Positions 45,901-50,130 of a stretch of DNA of 64,000 nt are shown one piece after another. Positions within the stretch are counted from its first letter, which is position 1; each line of letters begins with the position of its first letter. A program made the translations under genes and the position numbers. Location of the stretch: assembly GCA_002633005.1 (NCBI GenBank), contig NMRA01000387.1, positions 177,681 through 241,680 on the forward strand, written 5' to 3'. A model generated the notes under the pieces. The model was not told where the DNA came from. It searched no databases and worked only from the letters and a program-made list of their open reading frames with translations. The stretch is from Phoronis australis. Lineage: Eukaryota; Phoronida; Phoronidae.

Positions 45901-48513
45901 AATTTGGAACAAACAACTTTTCCAATTTTCATTGAAGACAAAAATTAAAATTTAAGTATCTTTGCCCTTGTGTAAGTGACTATAAAATGTATGCGACTCA
46001 AAGCATTTTATTTGCTCTATGACAACAGATTTTTCAATAAATTGTAGAAATTAAATTCCTTACTACAAAAATGTGTGAAAGGTGAAAAATGAAATGTTTA
46101 TTGGCTTCCCTTTCCCACTCAGAGGACGGAGAATTGGATGAGATGAAACAAAAAATATTTCAGATCAGGCCTAAATTTGTAAATAATTAATCTCTGATTT
46201 ACTTCATGATTTTAATTTTAAGCGACACGAAATCCATGCTTTTCCATACAAACAAGCTTAGATTGAGACCACTTACCATTAAATTCTCTTGTAGTTTACA
46301 ATTGATGTTAGGGGCTCAGAAAGAAATGGTTGTTTGTTATGTCTTCAGATCAAGCTTATAAAATTTCAAGTCACGCTGTGATGTCAACAAAATAAGGCAA
46401 TTTCAAAGAGATAGCTTAATTATTCAAAGTTCAGTTAGTTAGAGAGAAAGAGAAATGAGTATTACTTTAGGTGCACTTTCACTGACGAATAGTCATGTGT
46501 CTGTATACTGTAGAGGATTGGTTGGTGTCTTGCAAACAAGTCACAGTTCCTCTTTGGCGGTGCTTTAAAACTGCCTTCAGTGAAAAACTAAGATGAACAC
46601 TTGGGTTATTTTGCTTTAAAAGTTTGTTCTCAACTCGTTCCTTACCCAGTTTTGAAGTGATATCTGGCCTATGAAGAACCAACAGTTCACTACTGCTTGA
46701 GGCAACGGCTTCAGGTCATGCCTTGAGGCCATGCCTGGAGCATAAACCTCCTTGAGCTTAATTGCAAGCTGTCAGTTCTTCCATTAAGGCCAGAAATGCC
46801 TTCTGCGATGAGAAAGAAACAAGTCGAGGCTATTTTAACTATCGAGGGGGGGAGCATTTAGTAAAAGTTTTCAGACACACCTTTTACACACATTTCTGTG
46901 GGAGTCATGGCATTTTACCCCCACAGCCCCAGGAACGCATAATGCCCTCACATCAAAAGCCTAAGGTTCTAGCCTCTCAGTGTACAGGAAGCTTGGCTAT
47001 TGTTAGATCTGCTCTGGCGTAATTAAGATTGATCTTATCTGGTCATAAACTGTGGTAAACAACTGGGGCCTAATTTACAAAAGCTGCAATTATAAAATTC
47101 CAAGAAAATGACCTTCACTATGTTCATCAGCTAGAAAAATTAATCCATGTGGGTCTTTGATTTTTAAAAATCAGTGGGCGTACTGCTAACTGAAATCACT
47201 ACAACTTTAAAAGGTTCCGAGAGCTTATCAACTTGCTGACTGCTGACTACGTTAAACTTTCTACTTCGTTTGTTTAGAGATCTCCACATGCAGTTGACAT
47301 GTTCAATAGGCAGTGCAAACATGTCTGTATTGTTACTAGGTTTTTGAATAACTGGCTGTTACTGTACAAAATCTGGTCACGGACTGCTCAAATTAGGGGG
47401 TCCCCAAACTTGCTGTAAACATTGCCTTTAAAGGAGATAAGGATCGATTTGGAGAAATTTCTGACGGGTTCTATCCACTCCTTGAATCCCATTAGGGGGC
47501 TAGTCATCAATAGAGTCATTGTTCACAAGGTGAGGGTAATTACTGTTTCAGGTGACTAGTGTAATGGGCCCCGGCCTTGTGGACTAAACACGACTGATGT
47601 ACCGCAAAAGGCATCAGACCACCTGCACCTTTTTTAATTACTGTTTCTTATCAGGTCATAACTAAATAGAGGGCTTGAAATCATTCAGGTTCAATTTTTT
47701 CATTTTCTTTTTTGGGACATGAAAAGTGATGGAAACTATAAAATCTGACTAGAGGAGTAAAAATTAGACTGTGGGCTCTTAAATTTTAAAAATTTGTTAA
47801 GTAATAGCGATTTTGTCAACAAAAACCGAAGCCTTGAATTATTCATTGGAAAGTAGTTTCCCGCAGCAGCTTGGGTTATCAGCTAATATGCATGACTAAC
47901 TCACAATACAAGCTGTGCCTGAAAGAATGTGGATAAAACTAGTTGTGATGAAGGAATCTTGTTTAAAGGGCATGTTCAAGACATGACTTTTTATACATAA
48001 CTCTTAACCGGAAATATTGCTCCAGAATTTTTGCCAGTTTGTTTCTGGTTCATAAAGCTTCAAGCTGGGTCTCCAACAGACGCCTCCTTCTATTACAAGC
48101 CAAGGGGTCGAGGTACGCTGAAATCAATAAACGCCGGGTCTCTAATATAAGTCACCTCTAAGCAATATAACTTTAGAGCACACAATTGGAGAAGGCAAAT
48201 TTTTTCGTTTACCATCATACAATACCAAGTGTTGTCCTACCATAGGACCGAAATCAATAAATTTCAGGTCTCATATAAACACCACCCTCTGAAAGATGCC
48301 GGGTCTGGAGCACGTCTGAAAAAAATAAATGCCCTGGCTACTGTTAGAAGCTTTACGGTATGTGTGACGATTGTACATTGCTGTTTTACACTTACAGGTG
48401 ATGGTGATGAGGATGAGGAGTCTTTGGAAAATCCCACGGAACTGCAGAGTGCCACCATCAGTCGTGGGGAACGCAGTCATCTGATTGTCTGGGAGGTCGC
48501 TTGTCCTGAGTAG
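191..48513 (+). CDS. MAPK8IP3/SPAG9: JIP3/JIP4 scaffold protein gene (3' two-thirds, 20 exons)
   Basis: Spliced gene for a JNK-interacting protein of the JIP3/JIP4 family, cytoplasmic adaptors that link kinesin-1 and dynein/dynactin to vesicles, bind ARF6 and Rab GTPases and tether JNK-pathway kinases. Exons: 191-208, 2128-2185, 4096-4303, 4511-4698, 12581-12754, 13297-13525, 18567-18713, 19675-19849, 20347-20595, 23690-23749, 24121-24231, 30384-30528, 31058-31138, 34159-34226, 34881-35032, 36605-36776, 38085-38198, 39721-39909, 41381-41500, 48398-48513. They sum to 2,774 nt and give one open frame of 923 residues plus stop, after a 2-nt partial codon. Order of domains: leucine zipper (GMGKEVENL), RH2 coiled coil ([20 protein letters not shown]), conserved GWSLPAK and WCAAGV blocks, Ser/Thr-rich linker, then the WD40-like propeller ([10 protein letters not shown] to SHLIVWEV). 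Vertebrate family members are about 1,300 residues, so roughly 400 N-terminal residues (RH1 domain) are upstream of the window. The sequence resembles JIP4 slightly more than JIP3 (for example GASVFY and NRPG-like linker), as expected of a pre-duplication orthologue. Confidence 0.95.
853..942. repeat. Short inverted-repeat (MITE-like) element
   Basis: Arms 853-882 and 913-942 are near-perfect reverse complements (ACTTACAGG...TTTTGAGGA against TCTCAAAAT...CCTGTAAC), with a 30-bp centre. Diverged relatives occur at 24,326-24,419 and 58,595-58,680, so this is a dispersed family and not a local hairpin. Confidence 0.7.
2128..2185 (+). CDS. MAPK8IP3/SPAG9: JIP exon: leucine zipper start
   Basis: Acceptor TTTACAG at 2121-2127 and donor GTAAGC at 2186. 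It encodes [19 protein letters not shown] plus two bases of a Lys codon, the heptad-patterned start of the second leucine zipper. In the family this region binds kinesin light chain, p150-glued and ARF6. Confidence 0.93.
2215..3120 (+). repeat. Dispersed repeat family A, copy 1, with nested insertion
   Basis: Shares ordered blocks (TCTCAGAAATGG, GATTTTTATGAA-like, AAATTTTGCTAAAAA, CTTCTAC, then a final block around GAGGTCCTATG) with 33,690-34,140 and 61,551-62,000. Relative to those copies it is interrupted at about 2,280-2,603 by a C/G-tract-rich insert whose ends (CATAGGTGG and CACCCCTATG) are inverted, probably a hAT-like MITE. Confidence 0.6.
4096..4303 (+). CDS. MAPK8IP3/SPAG9: JIP exon: coiled coil
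   Basis: Acceptor TCCAG ends at 4095; donor GTATAA begins at 4304. It encodes [18 protein letters not shown] through NPGDEE, a continuous heptad-repeat coiled coil rich in Leu, Glu and Lys that continues the second leucine zipper, and ends on a whole codon. Confidence 0.95.
4511..4698 (+). CDS. MAPK8IP3/SPAG9: JIP exon: RH2 domain
   Basis: Acceptor TTCTGTTTAG ends at 4510; donor GTGAGT at 4699. It encodes the RILP-homology 2 domain, with the near-invariant [20 protein letters not shown] and [17 protein letters not shown] blocks. RH2 of JIP3/JIP4 is the part reported to bind LRRK2-phosphorylated Rab8/Rab10. This is the most strongly conserved exon in the window. Confidence 0.98.
4873..5810. 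repeat. Foldback element with about 150-bp inverted arms
   Basis: The arm at about 4,873-5,025 is the reverse complement, at roughly 80% by eye, of about 5,566-5,715. Shared words include GATCCCCCTAG, CAGATAATGGGAC and TCCAAATCGGAC. The right arm runs on into degenerate tandem units (GCGGTCATGTTGTTTGGGTCCA-like, about 22 bp) to 5,808. The 540-bp interior has no coding potential. Non-autonomous long-TIR/foldback transposon is the best explanation. Confidence 0.75.
9464..9505. repeat. Short hairpin (16-bp stem, 10-nt loop)
   Basis: AGACCATCCGGAGTTG (9,464-9,479) pairs with 9,490-9,505 with a single mismatch. The flanks do not extend the pairing, so it is too short for an animal pre-miRNA; a MITE relic is more likely. 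Confidence 0.6.
11150..11620 (-). repeat. Dispersed repeat family B, inverted copy
   Basis: The reverse complement matches 47,480-47,985 in order over several blocks: GGGGGGCTAGTCATCA, GTGAGGGTAATTACT-like, the TAAAAATTAGACT segment, ATTGGAAAGTAGTTTCC, GCATGACTGACTCAC and CAGGCATGTTC-like. Both copies lie within JIP introns in opposite orientations. Confidence 0.72.
12581..12754 (+). CDS. MAPK8IP3/SPAG9: JIP exon: post-RH2 linker
   Basis: Follows a 7.9-kb intron. Acceptor TGTCTTTCAG ends at 12580; donor GTAATG at 12755. The split codon TT/C restores the conserved WNFFANLF motif. The rest is a basic, Ser/Pro-rich linker including [29 protein letters not shown], equivalent to the linker between RH2 and the GWSLP block in vertebrate JIP4. 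Confidence 0.94.
13297..13525 (+). CDS. MAPK8IP3/SPAG9: JIP exon: QYKQVRAHV / GWSLPAK block
   Basis: Acceptor TTTTACAG ends at 13296; donor GTGGGT at 13526. It encodes a charged helix ([20 protein letters not shown]), the conserved [13 protein letters not shown] and [17 protein letters not shown] segments. Ends on a whole codon. Confidence 0.96.
14165..14520 (+). repeat. Dispersed repeat family C, copy 1
   Basis: Shares TATAAACTC, TCATTTTATG, ACCGAACATG, GAGTAAGGA and GATCTAAATCAAA-like blocks with 49,745-50,130 and 41,030-41,180. Interrupted by an N at 14,363. Confidence 0.6.
15080..15400 (+). repeat. Dispersed repeat family D, copy 1
   Basis: Starts with AATCTCACCAATTT, followed by GGCATT, ACATTGTT-like and TTATCT blocks and GCATATCAG. 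The same order recurs at 48,525-48,960, directly behind the JIP stop codon. Confidence 0.5.
17223..17229 (+). promoter_or_regulatory. TATA box of the nested gene
   Basis: TATAAAG lies 93 bp before the ATG at 17,322, which places a start site near 17,255 and gives a 5' leader of about 65-70 nt. CCAAT occurs at 17,258-17,262 and its inverse ATTGG at 17,069-17,073. A palindromic double E-box (CACCTGCCAGGTG) lies at 16,986-16,998. A TATA box with a short leader is typical of replication-dependent histone genes. Confidence 0.5.
17322..17618 (+). CDS. Nested intronless gene, unknown 98-residue protein
   Basis: Uninterrupted ORF of 98 codons inside the JIP intron 13,526-18,566, same strand, no splice sites. 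I start it at the ATG at 17,322 because it has a purine at -3 and G at +4; an in-frame TTG lies 12 bp upstream. The protein has a basic N-terminal half with an amphipathic Leu-rich helix ([11 protein letters not shown]), a K/R-rich turn ([11 protein letters not shown]), an aromatic Tyr/Trp/Phe-rich middle ([17 protein letters not shown]) and an acidic tail ([11 protein letters not shown]). It has no signal peptide or membrane span and is not a core or linker histone. Eleven CpGs fall in 297 bp, far above the surrounding intron. A TATA box precedes it and a histone-type 3' stem-loop follows. I do not recognise the family; compact cell-cycle-regulated expression is inferred from the ends only. 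A chance ORF cannot be excluded from length alone. Confidence 0.66.
   Translation: MERFRLHAQLYQTQQKFLMSCTQLKLLDRELKDLCVRHKRAMSRGNKGISAQLFTRWMCTNNLRQVYFCYVQEKAQEVIDLRWKAFGEDDDWRDIFSS
17649..17683 (+). terminator. Histone-type 3' stem-loop plus downstream purine element
   Basis: Thirty bases after the stop, AGTCCT (17,649-17,654) pairs perfectly with AGGACT (17,659-17,664) around the four-base loop TTTA. This is the 6-bp stem / 4-nt loop of replication-dependent histone mRNAs, with a pyrimidine-rich 5' arm, purine-rich 3' arm, G-C second pair, and U at loop positions 1 and 3. The 5' flank is CCAAC (consensus CCAAA), the 3' flank is ACCCA (exact consensus), and AAAGAG follows at 17,678-17,683, at the spacing of the U7-binding histone downstream element. 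The first pair is A-U instead of the usual G-C. No AATAAA is seen nearby. Binding by SLBP and U7 snRNP is inferred. Confidence 0.68.
18567..18713 (+). CDS. MAPK8IP3/SPAG9: JIP exon: WCAAGV block
   Basis: Acceptor TATTACAG ends at 18,566; donor GTAGGG at 18,714. It encodes [31 protein letters not shown] and a Glu-rich tail, closest to the JIP4 version of this segment. Both ends fall on codon boundaries, so the 147-nt exon is a symmetric phase 0 cassette. Confidence 0.96.
19675..19849 (+). CDS. MAPK8IP3/SPAG9: JIP exon: propeller start (SSLVWICT)
   Basis: Acceptor TCCTGCCAG ends at 19,674; donor GTATGA at 19,850. It encodes a short acidic stretch and then [20 protein letters not shown] and HILCIASVP, the first strands of the WD40-like propeller region of JIP3/4. 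Confidence 0.97.
20347..20595 (+). CDS. MAPK8IP3/SPAG9: JIP exon: Ser/Thr-rich linker
   Basis: Acceptor CAATAG ends at 20,346; donor GTATGG at 20,596. It encodes a 60-residue Ser-rich insert ([15 protein letters not shown] onward), then [15 protein letters not shown], the counterpart of the vertebrate GITLVGCAT strand, and a Pro/Thr tail. Phase 1-1. Its last 49 nt are duplicated after the N at 21,765. Confidence 0.95.
20547..21764 (+). repeat. Direct duplication 1, left copy
   Basis: 1,218 bp that recurs almost unchanged (a few percent substitutions and some 12-25 bp indels) at 21,766-23,034. It ends exactly before the single N at 21,765. It includes the end of the JIP exon finishing at 20,595. 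Confidence 0.93.
20995..21175 (+). repeat. 14-bp minisatellite (left copy)
   Basis: Degenerate tandem units of CTACTTTCATATTG (14 bp). Because 14 is not a multiple of 3, the array gives a long artificial ORF with a 14-residue period (HIATF recurring); it is not coding. Confidence 0.88.
21766..21814 (+). pseudogene. Duplicated 3' fragment of a JIP exon
   Basis: Copies the last 49 nt of the exon ending at 20,595, including its GTATGG donor, with one synonymous change (GCG to GCA). There is no acceptor because the copy begins right after an N. It is either an assembly artefact or an unusable exon fragment, so I leave it out of the coding sequence. Confidence 0.85.
22250..22440 (+). repeat. 14-bp minisatellite (right copy)
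   Basis: Same array in the second duplicate, with a slightly different unit count and pattern. The overlapping ORFs in all three frames are by-products of the repeat. Confidence 0.88.
23608..23669 (+). repeat. CTGT microsatellite next to an exon acceptor
   Basis: Interrupted (CTGT)n ending 20 bp before the acceptor of the exon at 23,690. Being pyrimidine-rich, it lies next to the branch-point/polypyrimidine tract. Confidence 0.85.
23690..23749 (+). CDS. MAPK8IP3/SPAG9: JIP exon: acidic linker (60 nt)
   Basis: Acceptor TTACTTTAG ends at 23,689; donor GTGAAA at 23,750. It encodes [20 protein letters not shown], an acidic linker in the position of the Glu-rich vertebrate segment ending ATEATE. 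A symmetric phase 1-1 exon, so skipping keeps the frame. A CTGT microsatellite abuts the acceptor tract. Confidence 0.88.
24121..24231 (+). CDS. MAPK8IP3/SPAG9: JIP exon: linker (111 nt)
   Basis: Acceptor ATTTTTTTAG ends at 24,120; donor GTGAGC at 24,232. It encodes [20 protein letters not shown] and SSPARTLIS. The DPL matches the FTDPL of vertebrate JIP4; otherwise it is poorly conserved. Phase 1-1 cassette. Confidence 0.88.
25265..26238. mobile_element. Non-autonomous TIR transposon with TA target duplication
   Basis: The left end ACCGTATTCACCCTAATAAG (from 25,266) is matched by the inverted right end CTTATTAGGGCGAATACGGT ending at 26,237, with a TA dinucleotide outside each end. Subterminal repeats of AATAAGCGCCC occur several times near the left end (25,281, 25,335) and as GAGCGCCC near the right. 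The interior has ORFs of at most 127 codons, none transposase-like, and one runs through the right TIR (GRLLGRIRY), so it is spurious. CpG is dense compared with the host intron, suggesting recent insertion. Confidence 0.8.
25371..26668 (+). repeat. Direct duplication 2, left copy
   Basis: About 1.3 kb running from inside the TIR transposon to CATCCCTAA, repeated at 27,148-28,467 with a few percent divergence. Confidence 0.92.
26292..26351 (+). repeat. 20-bp minisatellite, 3 units
   Basis: Three tandem units of AGTATCCCCTTATGTGGGGT (first unit with two changes). Each unit contains the inverted words ATCCCC and GGGGT. Confidence 0.95.
27148..28467 (+). repeat. Direct duplication 2, right copy
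   Basis: Starts on the base after the N at 27,147 and therefore lacks the transposon's left TIR, while the right TIR is present near 27,970-27,996. As with duplication 1, the boundary at an N suggests a second haplotype placed in tandem. Confidence 0.92.
28050..28149 (+). repeat. 20-bp minisatellite, 5 units
   Basis: Same unit as 26,292-26,351 but five copies, so the array differs by two units between the duplicates, as alleles of a VNTR would. Confidence 0.95.
30204..30263 (+). repeat. 12-bp tandem array of splice-site-like units
   Basis: Five perfect units of CTGTGCAGGTAA. Each unit reads as TGCAG followed by GTAACT, resembling both a 3' acceptor and a 5' donor, 120 bp before the exon acceptor at 30,383. 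Confidence 0.95.
30384..30528 (+). CDS. MAPK8IP3/SPAG9: JIP exon: [10 protein letters not shown]
   Basis: Follows a 6.2-kb repeat-filled intron. Acceptor TTGCTCTAG ends at 30,383; donor GTCAGT at 30,529. It encodes a charged helix (VQVKKMSSI) and [11 protein letters not shown], a nearly invariant first blade motif of the C-terminal propeller. Confidence 0.96.
31058..31138 (+). CDS. MAPK8IP3/SPAG9: JIP exon: [19 protein letters not shown]
   Basis: Acceptor CTTCTTCCAG ends at 31,057; donor GTAAGT at 31,139. It encodes the propeller strands [20 protein letters not shown] and DSVLSIV. An 81-nt phase 2-2 exon. Confidence 0.97.
31173..31330. repeat. Foldback element 35 bp after an exon donor
   Basis: The left arm from 31,173 (AGATTATTACATGT, GTTATC, TTATCTAGAGCC, TGGAGAAT) is mirrored by the right arm ending at 31,330, about 60 bp of near-complementary sequence around a short GC-rich centre (GAGGGGCGTTTGCCCC). 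The RNA would fold into a long hairpin just inside the intron. Confidence 0.85.
31880..31961 (+). repeat. tRNA-derived SINE head or tRNA pseudogene
   Basis: An A-box (TGGTGCAGTGG, 31,889-31,899) and perfect B-box (GGTTCGAATCC, 31,930-31,940) are spaced 30 bp apart as in tRNA-type pol III promoters. The acceptor, anticodon and T stems do not pair properly, so this is a SINE head or pseudogene rather than a working tRNA gene. Confidence 0.72.
31962..31983. repeat. 22-bp perfect palindrome
   Basis: GTTATCTCAC followed by TAGTGAGATAAC without interruption. It directly follows the tRNA-like segment and shares the GTTATC word with the foldback arms at 31,173-31,330, so the two may be parts of one composite element. 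Confidence 0.85.
33690..34140 (+). repeat. Dispersed repeat family A, copy 2
   Basis: Same order of blocks as 2,640-3,080 (GAGGGGCTAT, TTAGGACTTC, GAGATTTCA, AAATTTTGCTAAAAA, GTCCTACACGACCTT). It ends within 20 bp of the acceptor at 34,158. Confidence 0.62.
34159..34226 (+). CDS. MAPK8IP3/SPAG9: JIP exon: [13 protein letters not shown]
   Basis: Acceptor TTTTCTTCAG ends at 34,158; donor GTACGT at 34,227. It encodes [20 protein letters not shown], a canonical beta-propeller repeat almost identical to vertebrate JIP3/4. Confidence 0.97.
34881..35032 (+). CDS. MAPK8IP3/SPAG9: JIP exon: [14 protein letters not shown]
   Basis: Acceptor ACATTTGCAG ends at 34,880; donor GTAAGT at 35,033. It encodes [27 protein letters not shown] and [16 protein letters not shown], propeller strands at very high identity to JIP4. 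Confidence 0.98.
35033..36604 (+). other. JIP intron with a MITE at its 3' end
   Basis: About 1.1 kb of plain intron followed by the family E element at 36,114-36,540. Confidence 0.65.
36114..36540. repeat. Dispersed repeat family E (MITE-like), copy 1
   Basis: Imperfect inverted ends (ATAAGCCACATTCACAC at left, GTATAAGTGGCTAT at right) and internal words such as CAGTTGCTCCAGTGTCAACT shared with 63,165-63,600; looser similarity to 43,060-43,580. Confidence 0.65.
36605..36776 (+). CDS. MAPK8IP3/SPAG9: JIP exon: [15 protein letters not shown]
   Basis: Acceptor TTTTCTCAG ends at 36,604; donor GTGAGA at 36,777. It encodes [34 protein letters not shown] and [12 protein letters not shown], among the best conserved propeller segments. 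A GTT microsatellite begins about 95 bp after the donor. Confidence 0.98.
36872..36962 (+). repeat. (GTT)n microsatellite
   Basis: About 19 uninterrupted GTT units, then interrupted units to 36,962. The poly-Cys ORF across it is an artefact. Confidence 0.97.
36963..38084 (+). other. JIP intron remainder
   Basis: Contains an inverted repeat near 37,530-37,800: GAGGATCTAG/GGTCCC words at 37,545-37,580 are mirrored at 37,740-37,790 (GGGCCC, CTCAAATACAAC). Probably another small MITE; no coding potential seen. Confidence 0.5.
38085..38198 (+). CDS. MAPK8IP3/SPAG9: JIP exon: [12 protein letters not shown]
   Basis: Acceptor CTCTTTGTAG ends at 38,084; donor GTAAGT at 38,199. It encodes [20 protein letters not shown] and [18 protein letters not shown]. 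Phase 1-1. In vertebrate JIP3 this is followed by an optional LHRGQLL-containing segment; I find no such exon before 39,721. Confidence 0.97.
38764..39015 (+). repeat. Dispersed repeat family F, copy 1
   Basis: Begins with the palindrome GATTTTTAAAAATC and shares TCAGTGGG, CTGAAATC, CAATAGGCAGTGCAA, TGTCTCT-like blocks with 47,154-47,415. Confidence 0.7.
39721..39909 (+). CDS. MAPK8IP3/SPAG9: JIP exon: [20 protein letters not shown]
   Basis: Acceptor TTTTGCAG ends at 39,720; donor GTACGT at 39,910. It encodes a Gly/Ser-rich loop, [31 protein letters not shown] and [12 protein letters not shown], aligned throughout with JIP4. Phase 1-1. Confidence 0.97.
41030..41180 (+). repeat. Dispersed repeat family C, partial copy
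   Basis: CTTGAGGAATAA, GTGAGTAAGGA, GATCTAAATCAAAAT and GACAGAA match the middle of the copies at 14,165 and 49,745. Confidence 0.55.
41381..41500 (+). CDS. MAPK8IP3/SPAG9: JIP exon: [14 protein letters not shown]
   Basis: The frame requires the acceptor CCTTTTTGAG ending at 41,380, a GAG instead of a CAG; the nearby CAG at 41,392-41,394 would shift the frame into a stop. Donor GTAAGT at 41,501. It encodes a variable loop and then [16 protein letters not shown], the invariant last blade. Confidence 0.93.
41557..41619 (+). repeat. 21-bp tandem repeat, 3 perfect units
   Basis: Three identical units beginning GCTCATGTATGATTGATAGC, 57 bp after the donor of the exon ending at 41,500. Confidence 0.97.
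43060..43580. repeat. MITE-like element related to family E
   Basis: Opposed ends CCCGTTTAGAC (43,081) and GTGTAAACGGCAC (43,562), with internal GACACGGAGCAAATTGAC and its inverse TCAATTTGCTCCGTGTCA. The body is self-complementary and CpG-rich relative to the host intron. Confidence 0.7.
43968..44051 (+). repeat. 21-bp degenerate tandem repeat, 4 units
   Basis: Four diverged units of GTTCATGAGAAAAGAACTGT(A). Being 21 bp it keeps frame and yields a repeated heptapeptide in a short ORF, which I do not regard as a gene. Confidence 0.85.
44488..44912. mobile_element. MITE flanked by TTAA
   Basis: The left end GGCTCTTTCCCAC follows TTAA; the right end GTATGAAAGGGCT precedes TTAA. The ends are inverted (GGCTCTTTC against AGCCCTTTC). 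TTAA target duplication is the signature of piggyBac-like elements. No transposase remains in the 420 bp. Confidence 0.68.
45188..45342. mobile_element. hAT-like MITE (GGTGGATTT...GATCCGCCCCTG)
   Basis: G/C-tract-rich 155-bp element. Its right end AAATCCTCGATCCGCCCCTG matches the right end of the 54,370-54,542 element, and the left end GGTGGATTTCCGGGAGGG is its inverted counterpart. Confidence 0.65.
47154..47415 (+). repeat. Dispersed repeat family F, copy 2
   Basis: Opens with TTTGATTTTTAAAAATCAGT and follows the 38,764 copy block by block. Confidence 0.7.
47480..47985 (+). repeat. Dispersed repeat family B, direct copy
   Basis: Reverse complement of 11,150-11,620, with an extra 80 bp at about 47,550-47,630. 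Confidence 0.72.
48398..48513 (+). CDS. MAPK8IP3/SPAG9: JIP terminal coding exon
   Basis: Follows a 6.9-kb intron. Acceptor CACTTACAG ends at 48,397. It encodes an acidic loop ([13 protein letters not shown]) and [15 protein letters not shown], then TAG at 48,511. Vertebrate JIP3/4 end in the same AERSHxIVWQV...E motif, so this is the natural C-terminus. Confidence 0.97.
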
Positions 48514-49304
48514 ACAGCCATGTACGGTAAAATCTCACCAATTTCTGACAAAATTACTAAAACTGCTAATTTTCAAGGCCTCCTGGCATTGTTTTGAATA
48601 AGCGCATTTTTTTCAAAACATTATCTGATGGTTGCTTTGGTTTACACCTTTCACATGGAAAAGCATTAATTCGGCGTAGTATTTCTTTCAAGAAAAATTG
48701 ATAATCAAAAAACATAATTTCACTTGTCAGTCATATTGTCCTAAATTGGTGTTATTTTATCGTTATTGATTGGGTACACAAGACACTACAGCTTCCCTGG
48801 ATTCAGGGCTTATTGATCATAACAACCTATCTGACACTAAGTTCACATGAATAACGTTTCCCCCAGATGTTTTAACGTAGTGTGTTTTCTTTTATTGTGT
48901 CCATTTCCCTTGCATATCAGTGACTGGGCATGCTCAGTATTTTGACTGTGACCTATAGAGCTATAAAATATCCAGAAAAATCTTTTTGCAACTATTCATG
49001 TGAGGAATTCTAACCAGTTGCACTTGTGGCAAAAGACAGTTAGAAATAAGCCTTCCTATAGTTTTGCCCTGGGTTGAGAAAGGGAATATTAGGCATAAGT
49101 TAAGGCGTGGAATTACTTTAAATCCACTTCTGACTACATACAGGATATCTTGCTTTCATTTGCCTGCAGTTGCAGTCCATAGGATCTAAGAATCCAATGA
49201 AAAAATCCTAGTCTGTTGTATTGTTACTTTGTTGAGTTTTTTGTTGTAAAGATGTAACAAATTGAAGTTAGATTCTAGTGACCATTCTGTTGTGCTTAGA
49301 ACTC

Positions 49305-49310
49305 AATAAA
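49305..49310 (+). terminator. Proximal poly(A) signal
   Basis: AATAAA about 790 bp after the JIP stop, followed by a GT-rich stretch (GTTTTATGTTGG). Confidence 0.55.
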
Positions 49311-49518
49311 GTTTTATGTTGGATTCACAATTGGGTTCTCTTAATTCATAGCTGAGTGTGCGGTTTTACATTTAGTTTGTCCAAAGTATCTCTGTACTGT
49401 ATTAGTCAACTTGAATCTTAGTCAGCACCACATTTGTATTTTTCGAGATTAAACTATCGCCATCATACGTTGTGAGGTCTGCAGTGCGGGCTTGTCCAAG
49501 TGACAGTTAAGGGTGCCA

Positions 49519-49630
49519 CTGGGGCCCCCACACAAAATGGGCCCAACACAAAATGCAGGATCCACACAAACTGAGGACCCCACGCAAACTAGGGGTCCCA
49601 CACAAACTGGGGGGTCACACACGAACTAGG
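49519..49630 (+). repeat. Degenerate minisatellite in the 3' UTR
   Basis: Six to seven diverged units of about 17 bp around GGGGTCCCACACAAACT. Confidence 0.85.
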
Positions 49631-49744
49631 AAAATATTCATACTTTGGCTGGAAATGATGGTGACCAGGGGTGGGGTATCTTGTAAATTGTGGCAACCAG
49701 GGAGTTGAGCTCAAATTACTAGGACCTCAAGATGTAGGGTCTCA

Positions 49745-50130
49745 AGAATTCTTAAAGCAACTATAAACTCATCTTCTATCACAAAATAACATTTTTTATT
49801 AGGCTGCTTATCGTTATGAAATCAGTCTCAAACTGTTCCTTAAGTTAATTTATAGTCAAATTAGATGTGATTTCAGGAATTTGTAAGAACTGGCAGCTAG
49901 TGACAGGCTATCCTAGTTGGCTTTGTCAAACTGTGTCATTTTATGTACCGAACATGGTCTCGAGGAATAATTGTCAATTCTTAACGAGCCAAGAAATCAA
50001 TTCTCATCTTAGTACGAAACAATTTGTGACCCATTTTACACCAGTAAGTAGTCCAATTCACAGTTTACTTCTTTGACAGCTTAATAGCTGCTAATTCTGT
50101 CATTGCATGGGTTCTGCGTTGTTGCAGCCT
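49745..50130 (+). repeat. Dispersed repeat family C, copy 3
   Basis: Blocks CTATAAACTC, TCATTTTATGTACCGAACAT and GAGGAATAAT match 14,165-14,520. Confidence 0.62.

Larger units (their letters stand above)
41501..48397 (+). other. Last JIP intron (6.9 kb)
   Basis: Repeat-rich: 21-bp arrays at 41,557 and 43,968, family E relative at 43,060-43,580, TTAA-flanked MITE at 44,488-44,912, hAT-like MITE at 45,188-45,342, families F and B at 47,154-47,985. The segments 41,620-43,060 and 45,350-47,150 show nothing else supportable. Confidence 0.65.

Noticed and set aside
46762-47022. 86-codon intronic ORF
   Set aside because: No domain, promoter or 3' signal; length is within chance expectation for this window.
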